Part shown: piece by piece, positions 23,368 through 35,800 of the stretch
Layout of the letters: each line of letters starts with the position of its first letter
Position numbering within the stretch: the first letter of the stretch is position 1
Assembly (NCBI GenBank): GCA_950295325.1
Contig: OX485806.1
Span: forward strand, 27,652,001-27,716,000
DNA: 64,000 nucleotides
DNA from: Polytrichum commune
Taxonomy: Eukaryota; Streptophyta; Polytrichopsida; Polytrichales; Polytrichaceae
Direction: 5' to 3'
Translations under genes and position numbers: made by a program
The notes under the pieces: model-generated
What the model saw: only the letters and a program-made list of their open reading frames with translations
Told to the model about the DNA's origin: nothing
Database searches by the model: none

Positions 23368-23756
23368 TTTCGTAACTATAGTTTGTTTGCAATTTGACTT
23401 GCCAAAAAATGTAGTTAACTATAGTTGTTTTGAAGTCGGTTTGCCGAAAGATCTAGTCAACTATTGTTGAGTGCAGCATGTTCATGGCATTCTGTTGTAG
23501 TTGTCACTGGTGTGTTATTTGTGTTGGTGGTGTACATGGCGGTTGTTCTGGAGCCCATCATTGTGAGTGATTGTATGAAGGCATTTCTTGATGCTCCTCA
23601 GTGGCTTGAGCATATTAGATACCCTAAACTGAACTAAATCAAGAGGCGAACTTCTTTGAATATGTAATAATACTTTGGAAAATTTGTAGTTAACTATAAT
23701 TGTTCCTTAAAATGTATTGAAAAATATCTAGTTAACTATAGTTATTTTGACAGTCG
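23368..23756 (+). repeat. Repeat family F rich in GTTAACTATAGTTG motifs, copy 1
   Basis: TAGTTAACTATAGTTGTTTT and close variants occur at about 23370, 23410, 23690 and 23730, separated by unrelated text. The same motifs are clustered again at 26330-26605. The core GTTAAC/TATA is self-complementary, so each unit is a small dyad. Class unknown. Confidence 0.6.
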
Positions 23757-24237
23757 TCCAAGGTCTGACCCACTTGCACCCAATGCATTCATTCTACATA
23801 TTGCAACGACCGTCCTCTCCCATACAACCAACACCAACAAAAGCTTCCAAATACAATCCCTTATGTGCCCACCTCCATAACACAAGTTGGGAATGCGCCT
23901 CCTCCCATAACCAATACAACTACCGCTAGAAGCGCCATATGTCAACCTTGCAATCAATGACTCCTTGATCGACATATTCCTAAACCCCACATTAAACACT
24001 CATGACATCTGCTCACCAAATTGCTATCAAATATCTACCCTTCCTTGTACTTAGCCAACGTAAACTAGAACAACATCAACAACCTATCTTCCCACCATAA
24101 CCCCCACCAGTGCCAACACATAAAATTAAAGCTATGAAATATGGCCACCTATTGAAAAAGTAAGCGGTAACCCCTCTGCCATACCAAAAGCATGGGCTCT
24201 TGGATGACAGTTGGCGAACATGCCCTTCCATATCGGT
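23757..24237. other. Intergenic, nothing recognised
   Basis: No gene or repeat family assignment was possible. Confidence 0.35.
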
Positions 24238-24239
24238 GC

Positions 24240-24283
<44 letters not shown>
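24238..24283 (+). repeat. (TAA)n microsatellite
   Basis: About fifteen uninterrupted TAA/AAT units. Confidence 0.95.
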
Positions 24284-25439
24284 GACTATTGGAAGTAACG
24301 TTTTTGAATATGTAGTTGTCCTCTTTGGGACATAGTTCGATGATTAGTGGAATTGGGCGCTCCTAACTTACAAACTACATACAACCAAGTGATTTAACCA
24401 AGTTGTGTGTGGTAGATGTGACTTGAGTGGACACTTCTATGAGATTGAAGCTTTCTTTTGGGAGATCTTCAACACTCAAATTTAAGGTACTTGCAAATGT
24501 GTGTGTGCATAGAAGAAGTGCAATACCAATTTGAAGAGGATATTGGAAGGTGAACGACCACTTAATGATGTCGACTACCACAATTGCACCTTGAAGTATG
24601 CGTTCCATTATAGGAGGTGTTGGATCAAGACACATTTGCCTTTTGTGGTGGTCACATGTTTGTGATTTTTTTAATAACATTTTTTCTGTTTAATTTTCCT
24701 TGTAAGAAAATGGGAGATTTTTTGCATTCAAGGTGAAAAACTTGGGAGTCACTTACAAGTTCGAATATTTATCAAAGATGACTTGACCAAGGAATCAACA
24801 ACAAAAACCCCAAACCGATAAGAGACCTTGCATTCAAGACATACTTTTACCGAACACATTAAAGGCATTAAGGCTTGAAAGTGTCGCTTTTAGAGTATTT
24901 TGCAAAATTTAGACCCTGCGAAGTGCCAAAATAATTGTAGAAGAATATCATAGCAAATACAAGTTGGATTGAAGCAACTAAACTGTAGTGCAAAGAAGTT
25001 TATATGAGTCCACGGAAAAATATTAAAAAAAGGTCATTTTTGATTTAAGCCTTTGAAAGCTAAGTAGGGGGGGGGGGTTGTTCACGTGTGCATGCTCCCG
25101 CGTGCTCCAACTACTCACATAGTTTCAGGTAGCTTGAAGGTACATACTAGCTAGCTTTAGGTTAGAGAGACCCAAAGTAGGTGTCACTATTGGAATTGTG
25201 TTACTTTAAAGCCTCAGTACCTTACATGCATGCCACTAATCCAAGGGCAAAATGGAGTACGTGAAAACGGACTTGGGATTCATGGTCTATGTAAACCCAT
25301 CCATCGTGGATGAAAGGACTTTGGTAAACCGACTCATCCTCTCGGGAGAGTTAAAGCACCACCGGCTTCGCCACATCTGTTTTAGTCTTCTTCACACGAT
25401 CATCAACTAAGGTGGACATGCCTTAGTTGGACAATAGAC
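24284..25439. other. Intergenic, nothing recognised
   Basis: Only short frames without motifs, for example a 101-codon minus frame at 24375-24680. A poly-G run lies at 25067-25077. Confidence 0.4.
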
Positions 25440-25800
25440 ACTTTTCTCTTTGCACCCACTTCTCATAGGATATGAATGAGCAATAAGTGTGAGATGATTA
25501 GCAATTCCAAATCATGCATGCAACCATGTGACTTATAAATTTTGGAGTTTCTTCATATAATTATCAAGGTGAAGATTCTCATGCTTATTAGGGGGTCTTA
25601 TGGGTCCCCTCCCCCAACCATGTTGACTATTGTGCCTCGAATGCTTAACATATTTTGAGCAAGTAGTCCAATCTCATTTAAGGACAAATCTTTTTTTGTG
25701 CCAGTTCTTAGATCCACATCTAACCACATACACATAATGTCGCTCATATAAAGGTACCTGATTATTGTTGTGTTGGATTTAGGCACGTTTACCTTAATCT
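25440..25800 (+). mobile_element. MITE-like family A, copy 3
   Basis: It carries the family hallmarks CACCCACTTCTCATAGGATATG, GAAGATTCTCATGCT, CATGTTGACTATTGTGCCTCG and TTTTGAGCAAGTAGTCCAAT, and ends GGCACGTTTACCTTAA. Confidence 0.72.
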
Positions 25801-25829
25801 CCTATACGTGAGGGTGACTTTCTTCGAAC

Positions 25830-26860
25830 CATATCATATTAAAATAGAGTAGACAATTCAAGGTCTTTGATGCCATTTTTGAAGTCATTAATTCGGCTAA
25901 AATTTCAAAATCACAGGACACAAAACCCCTCGCAAAGTTTTCACCTCCACAATGGATGTTGTAGCCTACGAAAACGGGAGAAAAAGGGAATTATCCCATA
26001 TGACCGTACCTCTCATTCATCCAACATAAAAACCCTGATATAGTATGCAATCCAGAGGTTACTCTTTTTAGTTGATTTAACACCAAAAATAGCTCTAAAG
26101 AACTTGAGTCAGCCTAGTCCAAGTCAAGTGAGATGAATCGGCCACAAACTTATAGGGGTTCAAGATTCTAAGGTAGTACATGGAGAACATGGAGAATCGA
26201 TTGCTGCTAATTACAGACAAAGTGGTTGGAGTTCGAGACTTTGGGAAAATCACCGACAATTTAAGAAGAATCTACATAATATTCCTGTAATTAATAACAA
26301 GAAAACGGTAGAACCGTGAGGCTCAGTCCTTTCTTATGAAAGACTATAATTATAGCTGTTCACTTTGCTCATGCCAGTTCATGGCTATTTACTATTCCTA
26401 TAACCAACCATAGTCAATTATATTTTTTTCAATACATTTTAGGGAACAACTGTAGTTAACTAATTACATATAACTATAATTAACTAGATTTTAGAACAAC
26501 TATAGTTTACTACATTTTTTGGTAGTTCAAATCGTGAACAACTATAATTACGAAAGGCAACTAGTTAACTAATAGCTGAAATAGTTGGGTAGTTGTCCAA
26601 GGTATGCAAGCTTTCACAACCCACGTTAAATAAACTGGACCAAAAAGAGTAGGATCAAGTAACGTCCAAGTGTGTATGCAAAGTGGTTAGGAAAGTTGCT
26701 CTTGAAACACAGAAATCCATGCATAGTCTCTGTCCTACAAGCAAAGCCAATAAAGAAAAACCAAAAGATCACAACATATAACCAATTGGACTTGAAAACA
26801 CTAATATTTTAACCCAATTATGCCTAAAAATCTCCCCGGACATTGCGAGGGTACGCTCGT
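25830..26860 (+). repeat. Repeat family C, copy 2, interrupted by a family F repeat
   Basis: The blocks GGGAATTATC...CATCCAACATAA (about 26000-26030), GTTGGAGTTCGAGACTTTGGG (26225) and ACATATAACCAATTGGACTTG (26775) match family C at 10572-11050 and 48130-48360. Between about 26330 and 26605 it is interrupted by family F sequence with several AACTATAATTA/GTTAACTA motifs. Confidence 0.5.
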
Positions 26861-27476
26861 GTTATCTCTCTCTCTCTCTCTAAGTCTCTGCAAAAACAAA
26901 CGTGAAGAGTAAAGAGACATGTGGGCACGTGTGTCTTAAGTACTGCAGAGTTTCAACACAAAATTCCAAAGCATGCAAGCCACCGGGCTGTCGACTTACT
27001 TGAAATAATAGAAATAATAGTAATAGTAATAATAATAATAATAATACAATTGCCGTGACGCGAAGGGTACACAACAATGATGAAACCTTGCATGCTTGAG
27101 GTCACTTGATGTAAACAAGTACCCAGTGCCCACATAACTTATAATTATAACGCACAAAGTGTCACTGCGGTTTGGAGTTTTAAAGTCTCAATCTTATGAC
27201 ATGTGTTAATCATAATTCACAAAGTGTCATTGCGGTCATAACATTATGACACAGTTTCTTGTCTTTGGGATCATGTATCACATGAGCATGATTATGTGGG
27301 ATTCTCTGTTCATGGGGAGTACTCCGGCTGTATATTGTGAGCTTTTGGTCGAGAAGATGTTAACTCTTTCTTTGGAAAGAGATCATCATGTAGTTGCTTA
27401 ATACTGTTATGGTCGTTGTTTTGAAGTTTAAACTTATGACGCGTGTATTGAGTTGCTGCTAACTTACAGCGGTCTT
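26861..27476. other. Intergenic with short microsatellites
   Basis: A short (CT)n run occurs at about 26867-26881 and an (AAT)n run at 27004-27046. No gene was recognised. Confidence 0.5.
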
Positions 27477-28491
27477 GGGACTGGTTCACGCGGGTCCCAA
27501 GTCCTGAGTCCCAAGTCACATGAGGTCAATCCTTGCGATCTCAACTGGGGGCATCCACGATTGAGGTACCAAGAATGAGTGTCTAACGGTTAAAGGACTG
27601 AAGTGGGTAACTTTACATAGTTGGTGTGCTTAGATTTGTATTGTGGAGCGTGTTTTGGATCATACCTACATTTAATATTCCATAATGTGTACATTGACAA
27701 AGTTAATTTACAAGGAATAGGGTTATCTAAGGATATCATTTTGATTCCTTCACGGACATCTATTGTTGCTGTCATGAAAAAAAACATTTAAAATTAGAAT
27801 TGGACATACTAAAATATATGTATGGACACATGACACTTACACTAAGGTACTAGAATGCAAAACATGAAATAATTCACCTCCGATGTACACTTTAATAGTG
27901 AAATTGCCATCGATGTGGCCCAAACAAGTCCTGTGACCTCTCTACAAGTCCTATGACCTATCTACTCATTTCATAAAGGATGTATCTATTATTAGTTATT
28001 CTTTAATAATAAATAACATCTTTCTTGATAAATCCTATGACCTATCTAATTATTATTTAGATGTTGTTAATTAAATAATAATAAATAATAACAAACGTCG
28101 AGATCCAATGCGACATAGTCCTTAATTCCTTTGTCCCAAAAGTAGTACCCCAATCCTGAATGGACCCAACCGTTGAGAGCATGGAAGTTGGGACTTATCA
28201 CTGCACATGGGGTCCCAAGTCCCAAGTCCCAACCATGACATGGATGCCTACATGGCAACGCTTTCTGGAGGTGAGGCTTGGGACTTGTGTTGCGAGTTGG
28301 GTCGAGCAAAAAGCTAGACCCAACTCTCAACCCAAGTCCCGTGAATAATTTTGCATAAAATAATCAACATTTGACTTTATTGATAATTAATCATATTCTA
28401 GTGATTCCTTGATGCTCACAAGTTGGGACTTTGCCTCCATGTTGGGACTTGCTAACATGAGTGGGACTTGGGACCCCGTGTGAACCGACCC
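27477..28491 (+). mobile_element. About 1.0-kb element with GGTTCAC.CGGG TIRs
   Basis: The left end reads GGTTCACGCGGGTCCCAAGTC and the right end, inverted, GGTTCACACGGGGTCCCAAGTC. The motif GGGACTTGGGACC and its reverse recur inside both ends (27490-27520, 28185-28230, 28325-28340, 28420-28475). No transposase was found, so it is likely non-autonomous. The exact ends and target duplication are not fixed. Confidence 0.62.
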
Positions 28492-28591
28492 TTACACACT
28501 TTGAGTTGAGCACAAACATTGATTTCCTAGCACATGTCATCTTCCATTCATGATTTTGTAGAAACAATCACATGCTATGTGAGTGAGTTAG

Positions 28592-28995
28592 TGGCTGTAA
28601 GGTAGACGTGCCTAATTCAACTACTTATCTTAATCGGGTACCTATATTTGACATTTGCTATTAAGGTAATTCCAGACTTTTGATGAGTTTTGGAAATAAG
28701 TAAGTAATTTTTGAGAATGTGAACACTCATGCTTCAAGCGTTGTTATTGTATTCAACATGCAACGTTTATGTAAGTGATTGTATACTAAAAAACCGTGGA
28801 TTTGATGTGTGCAAACCTTTGGCACCATAGTGGAGATATTAAATTTGTTTCGTTTGAAATTGGCCCAAAAAGCCTAAAGTTATCTTAATACTAGGTTTTG
28901 AGTGGTATTTTGGATTCACTAACCATCTTGCACTATCCTAGGAAAGTAGGCTAGTTGGAAAAGTAACCATTTAAGACCCACCTACCTTAATCACT
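28592..28995 (-). mobile_element. MITE-like family A, copy 4 (inverted, diverged middle)
   Basis: It begins TAAGGTAGACGTGCCTAATT and ends GTAACCATTTAAGACCCACCTACCTTA, the family ends in inverted order. The interior differs from the other copies, so this may be a rearranged or chimeric member. Confidence 0.6.
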
Positions 28996-29036
28996 ATGAC
29001 GCCCAACCCGACCCAATGCCCATTCAAATGGCCATC

Positions 29037-29205
29037 CATGCATGCATACATGCATGCATGCATACATCTATATCTATCTATATGTATGTATGTATGTGTG
29101 AATGTACGTACATATATGTATGTATGTATGTATGCATACATATATGTGTAAATGTATGTAAATGTATGTATGTATGCATGTATGTGTGAATGTATGTTTG
29201 TGAGT
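29037..29205 (+). repeat. Compound ATGC/ATGT tetranucleotide microsatellite
   Basis: About 170 bp of CATGCATA, TCTA and TGTATG units in changing order. Alternating purine-pyrimidine runs and self-complementary TGCATGCA segments are frequent. It sits 600 bp upstream of the DRC2 start codon. Confidence 0.9.
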
Positions 29206-29808
29206 GAAATTCATTCTTCATCTTGGGAATCGGCCGGCAACTGCGGCATCTGGTTTTGATTACTTTCTCGCTTCCCAACCGCTCTTCCATTCTTCCTCTC
29301 TGCAACTCTTACCACAAATTTCTCAAGCAAAAACCCAAACCAGCTCTGCTACAAATTTGTGATGACCCACACCCCAGATGTTTGAGGAAAACGCAGCGTA
29401 AACTGTTACTTGGGTCGTTCGTGCATGGGTGTTGCGGTGACCGTGATGTCCTCGTGTTAGTTCCAAAAAAATAAAATAAAATGTGTACACTCCTGGTATG
29501 TGGCAAATTTTTGAAGGACTGCAATTGGCACCCCAGTTTATGGATTGCAAAATGCCATGAGTGAAAATCGAAGCTTGCAAAGTGCTTACAAGATGAGTTT
29601 GTTGGTGGAGTTTCCAAACTACGAACTTCGGTGCATGGGGCTACTGCAATATTATTGTTGCAACTGACAACTGAAGTCGCAACAGCTGATGAACAGCAAC
29701 CCGAATTTCATGAGATCGAAGCGTGGGTGGCCACAGAAGATCACTTGAGGTGTCATATTTTTGGTCATTTTTTGGTGAGGCTTTTGGTGCGAGGTTACAG
29801 TCATCACC
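29206..29808 (+). promoter_or_regulatory. Probable promoter and 5' leader of DRC2
   Basis: Non-repetitive sequence between the microsatellite and the DRC2 start. No convincing TATA box was seen. An upstream ATG at 29631 opens a 91-codon frame that runs out of phase across the true start at 29809. It could act as an upstream ORF if the transcript starts before it. Confidence 0.4.
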
Positions 29809-32800
29809 ATGGCACCGAAAGCAAAAGGTGGAGGCAAGAAGAAGGTACCCAACTTAAATCGATTACCCACTGCATTTTCATTTCACAACCTTCATTTTTA
29901 CCATGAAATTTGCATAAATTTGCATAATTTTAATAAACTTAACCTAATTTTCTGGGTGCCAACTATCTGTATAGCATCTTGAGAATCTGGTTTGGAGTTG
30001 CTAAAACATGGTTTACATCTCAAACAGCAATATGTTAATTTGGAGCTGTTGCTTTCATATTACAAGCATAGTATGAAAAAAAATTCACTAGTGAAACTAA
30101 GTTCCTAATTAAAAGGGTGTCTGGAACATGGACGGTGACACCTGCTCTTGAAAAAGAATAAAAAAATTGCTCTTCTGGTAGTTGTAAAGACGTTGACATT
30201 TAAAAGTGAGATCGTTTATAGATTCAGACAAAAATGGGTGTATCGATGGAGTATTCTTCTCAATGCGCTCTCTCATTTGTTGGAGGAAAGAGAGGAATCC
30301 ATTTTTTGAGGAGAGGAAGGTAGAAAAGAAAGTGACCAACATATCAGTACTTCCACTGGCACCTGCAGACTTAAATCTGCCACAAATTCATCTTCATTAG
30401 GTTTCTAAGGCCCGAATTTCCAGAGTCTTCTTGGAACAACACTGTTTATCCCAATTAGTGCGTGCTACTATTTGGAGTTATGTAGTGCATGAATGTCTTA
30501 CTCATTAAATTGTGATAATCAGTGTAGTTTCAGTTGACTTTGTGTGTGTGTGTGTGTGATTTTTTTTGACGTGTGTGTGTGTTTTGCAGAAACCTCTAAC
30601 GGAGGAGGAGAAGAAAGCCAAAGCCGAGCTCATGGCACTTCAGGTACAGCTACCATGTCAAATTCCAACCTCACATAACATTATTCAGAGGAGTCTGTAT
30701 GCTGGGTGGGGCCGGGAACAAGCCAGATTCTATTTGGAATTATACTATGATTATTCTCATAGCAGACCAATACATTCAGGGTGAAAAACTTGGGTGAAGC
30801 AGTACATTGATATTATTAGAATGGAACGGTTGATAGCAGCTGAATAATATTATGCACTCACGTATTAAGACTGACTTCTGTAAGTAGTGATCTTTGGCGC
30901 CAACCATGAGATTGATTTGGAAATATTCAGTGACATACATTGTACGCTGTGGATATGTAACATTTTTGGGACAGGCTGAAGAGTTAAGGAAGAAGAAGAT
31001 TCGAGACCGAAGAATTGCAATCAAGCAAGCTATGGTATGATATCTTTTTTTTTACAGAACACTTCTTGGGGCAGCAGAAGAGGATCCGATATAAACCTAG
31101 TGGATTGTGTAGCATGCACACACTGCTTGATGGCAAAGAGAAGGGAAAATAAAATGACTAATAAAGCACATTAATGTTCTGGAATTACGATTCCTGGCTC
31201 AGACAGAACCTAATGGGGCATTGCGTGGAATATTGCAAATGATGTTTTAGCATTGTGGCAGATTGAGGAGGAGAAACGCAGCAAAATGAGCATGCTGAAT
31301 GTACACAAAGAATGGCGGCAAATCATGCGTGTCGCGAAAGTCAAGGACTTGCGTCGAGATATCGAGTGGTTGTCTGCAAAACATGTGCATCAAGTAAGTT
31401 AAATGTCTATGCTCCCTGTTACGAAGCATCGTCCTTTGAAACTAATATCTTAGAAAACCAAGATATATATATATATATATATATATATGAGTTACATTCC
31501 TGACTCTACACTTTTTTAGGTAGGTTCAGGAAATGCCGAAAGCTGATATGTGCAATTAGGTTGAACCGCGCTAATTTATCGACATTCCACACTATTTTGA
31601 ATATTGTTACCACGATAACAAAATACATGAATGGTTTTTTTTGGTTTTTTTGTTTTGTTTTTGGTTTTTGTTTTTTCATACTGTGGTTGCTATACAAATG
31701 AATAAACAAGGTTATAAGTTTTTGTAATATGATTTTGGCTCAATTGATATGTGCAATTAAGTTGCCTTCTGCATAGGTTGACTCTTTACTCATGAAATGT
31801 TCTTGAGTGAAATCAAGATCACAAAAACATATAACATTGTTCTTTTCATATGTATAGCAACCACAATGAAGGCGGGAAAAAATAACAAAACCCACTTTGT
31901 GTTTATTTTGGTGACTGTGGTAATCAATATTTAAAATAGTGTGGAATGTCGATAAATTAGCACAGGTCAACCTAATTGCACATTTCAGTGTAGATATCTA
32001 TTGAATTGCTCATTAGGAAGCTACGGAGGTCATAAATTATAAATGTAAATGTACAGGTGGTTGCCAGTCATTTGGAGTCTGGAATGCTAGAAACTTGGAT
32101 TTTTTGAGTTAAGTGCATCAAGTTATTTGGCTGAGATTTTTCAGGGTTTCCGCAACAAGAGTGCAGGTGGAGTTGAAGGACAAAAACATTGGCATCTGTC
32201 GAGAGATGTTGAGGGAGTCGGAAGCGCAATTCCGTGGCGCTCAAATCAAACATTTATCAATGCTGGATGCCCTCTTGGACCTCCATCACTTGCGGACAAC
32301 CGTAAGTTTGTTTGCTTACCAATTTATTTATTTAAAAAAAAAAAACAATTTTGTGTTATTTTGGAAGTTTTTAAAGACAAATGAAAGGATTTTCTTTTCG
32401 TTTCCATTTAAAAAAATAAATTACAAGGCCACCATGACTGGAGTGAAATCAGACAACCCCAATAAGGGTTACAAGACACCTAGTAAGTGTGATCTAGTAA
32501 GCCATCATCAAGCAACTTGATATGGTCCATGAAACTTTAAAGTTTGATTAGAGCTTGAGGGCCTGTGACTGCTGATATCTATAATCCCTCTTTGGTGGAA
32601 TAGGCTGAGACCTTGCAACTTTTGCTTTGGACTAGAGCTTGAGGTCCTAAGGGACCAAGTAAGCAAGGTTGATTTTTGCACCCGTCACAAACCCCAAATG
32701 TCCGAAATCACAATCCCAAATGTATACATGGTGCACATTTGACCGATGTGACAAGCATTTGACATGTATTTGATTGGTGCAAAAATTATCATTGGACGTA

Positions 32801-35800
32801 AGTTTGGATGGTTGAAAAACGTACATGGAATCCTACATGGCATTCAATTGGATGATGTTTCATGGTCTACCAGATATTGCATCCCAATTGCATTAGTCAT
32901 GCCTTAAGAGGTAGGACTAACATAAAACCAAGAGACCATGACACTCCCACAATTCACGAACATTGTATATATATATATTGGGGATGTGTGGCCCACTTGA
33001 AGAGGATTAGAGTGAAATATAGTATTTGATTGAAAGCCTGGGAGTGTATGTCTTTACACTAGCCTTGATGGCATGTGACCGGACAAAATCCAACTTCAAT
33101 TTTCCATGGTACGGCCGTTGGATGAGTTTCAAGGGCTAGCACACTTCTCATGCTCACCGTCCTTGCCTACAATGTAAAGTGGCCTTGAGTGTAACGGCCA
33201 CTTCACACACGAGCCAAGAGCGGTGACCATGTAATTGTGAGGGCCCTTGACTCTCATCCAATGGCCATACTAGTTGTCTAAGGCCCTTGACTTCGACATG
33301 GTCTGCCATGTAGGAACCCACTTAATTTTTCCATCCATGTGATAAGATCTTTGGGCCCTTAGGCCTTCACCTTTTAGTGTGGAGCGAACTTGGACGGTCT
33401 CGGCCTTTTCAACCAATGAGAGATCTTCGAATGCAACGGTCACGGGCCTTCGGTCTCGTGTGTGAAGTCGTGGCCCAATTATTAAGACACCATATTATTG
33501 CTTGGTTGCAGAAAATGGAGAAGGACTTTCAGGAGCACCTGAAAAGGTTGGAGGAGGAGTTTATGGCTGAGAGAAATCTGATGATAAAGACCCATGCGGA
33601 ACAGAAAAGAGTAAGTTGAAAATTGAAGGGAGCGCAGATTTCTGAGCAGGAAATTATGTCTCAACTGGAAGTTTGGATCTGGTTAGAGATCCGTAGTACT
33701 AAAAACCTGGACACTAAGGTATGCGGGGGGTGTTTGTTATTCACTTCTTGATTCCCTTATTCTCCATCTTCTATTCATCAGATTCCTGTCTTCAAATTTG
33801 TGTCACATTAGCACATCAATGCTGACGAAACATCAGCAGCACGAACCATACTGAAAATCAGACGTCCGCTTGGTTTTAGATTTATGGATATTGGAAGTGC
33901 ATGTTTGCTGATACCTTAAACTGAAGAAACAGTCCTCCCATTTGTGGTGCTCACTACCGAGTGTGGAGGAGTTAACAAAAATTTGACGACGTGGTCCGAT
34001 TCCTTTTACACTTGTGTCTTCATGGTGTCTGTTCTTTGATCTACACACCAAAATCAAAATATTATAGGTGTCCGATCAAGAAAAGTAACTGAATAACATC
34101 CGTTCATACCTTACCACTGATGACAAAGGATTTGAATTTCACATAGTACTCGTGCATGGGGCGTGTAATGAAAGTGCAGGAATTGAAGGACATGATAGCA
34201 GCTATGAAAATTGAATTTGAGGAAGCCATTGACGAGAAGCGGCAGGAGTTTGAAGCCACGCGTGAAGAACTCAAGGTCTGGGTTTAGGGTTTATCATCTT
34301 CTTGTGCAACTTCGAATTACTGTATCTCGCTCATGTTACAATTAAATGCAATTTAAACAGTTGGTTGCATATTACTTAGCTCCTTGCAGTGAGCCTTCTA
34401 ATCCAGGGCTAATCCAATGACCTACTGATTTCGATCACTCTTTTAGAGTTATTTGTGAAGTAAAGCAGATGAAAATTATGGGTTTAGTCCCAAACCCTGA
34501 GTTTATGAGAGTTAACACAAAGTCACCCAAGTTTTCTTAATGCTTACAATTTTCATACACAAAAGAATGGTGTCAGGTTACTGAAAACCGGATTTCTAGC
34601 TTGTCCTACTACAATGGGGTAGGCCAATCTAGCCTTGCATAAGCTGATCCGGGGTTTAGGACAAAGGATGCCATGTGCATACCCTGTTTTAGATCCTAAA
34701 ATTCTCTCAAATTTTGAGAGGTGGAAAGACTCCATGGTCCCAAAGGTTCCACCTAACTTTCAAAATATGCTCCGATACACAACAAGCTCACGAGCTCTTG
34801 AAAGAAACTCTTTTCAACAAAGGATCAAACCCACGGTTTCGTCCCTCGGCGTTTAGAGACTTCATGGATACTCTATTCAAATTCAAGAACTCCATTTGTT
34901 TGTTTGGATTGATTGTGGGTGACGGCTTCGGATTTTTTTTTAAAAATAAAAAAAATAAAAAAAATTCCCTTCCACATATGTATTGACCACAAGTGTTTGG
35001 TTCCGTTGATTTGCTCAGAATAAAAACACCGAGGAATACAACATGTTACGGATTTCGCTCGAAACTGGCATTGAGGATCTTGAGAGGCGCATCGAGCACA
35101 CTCACCAGGTGATTGGCCTGGTCTTTCTAGACTTGGAAGCCATGTTTCTGTTGTGTCCTTTACGACTTGCCTTGGACACAAAAACCAAGAATGTCTTCTT
35201 TTTTTTTGAGACGAATGAAACGAGTTTCTTGTGTGTGTTTTTGGTGCACAAAGAACTCGATGAATGGGTTTTAAATGGTTGCTTTTAGCGACCAAGTTGG
35301 CCCACTTCTCCTAAGATATGAAACATGTGATTAGTACAAGTTGGTCTGCAAATTCAAATTGAGGCCATAGCCACTTTCCTCATCATTTTCGGTGCTCATA
35401 TGAATATCTTATTCCACTTTGTCATATAGCCCCCCCCTCCTCCGTCCCACAAATTATGGTGACTGGTGACTATTGGACCTAGAATGGTTGACATATTTTC
35501 AACATACATTCCAATCTCTTTTTGGTGTCCATTCTTGGAATCACACCTAACCACATACTACTCAAATATGAATGTCCAATTTAGATTAGTGATTGAAATA
35601 AGCACGTCTATCTTATACCCTATTAATTTGCAAAACATGTCCACACACTATTTTGGTTGTCACGTGACAAATTGTCATGTCACATCATGTCCTGCCCGTA
35701 GACCAAATAAAATCTTCCGATAGGGAATTGTTTTAGCCCGAATCACATCACTCCATGTGAGCAGCTTGGTTGAATTCCATGGCTTGGGGAAAAAAAGGGG

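Noticed and set aside
29078-29305. 75-codon minus frame with His/Thr repeats
   Set aside because: Produced by the tetranucleotide microsatellite.
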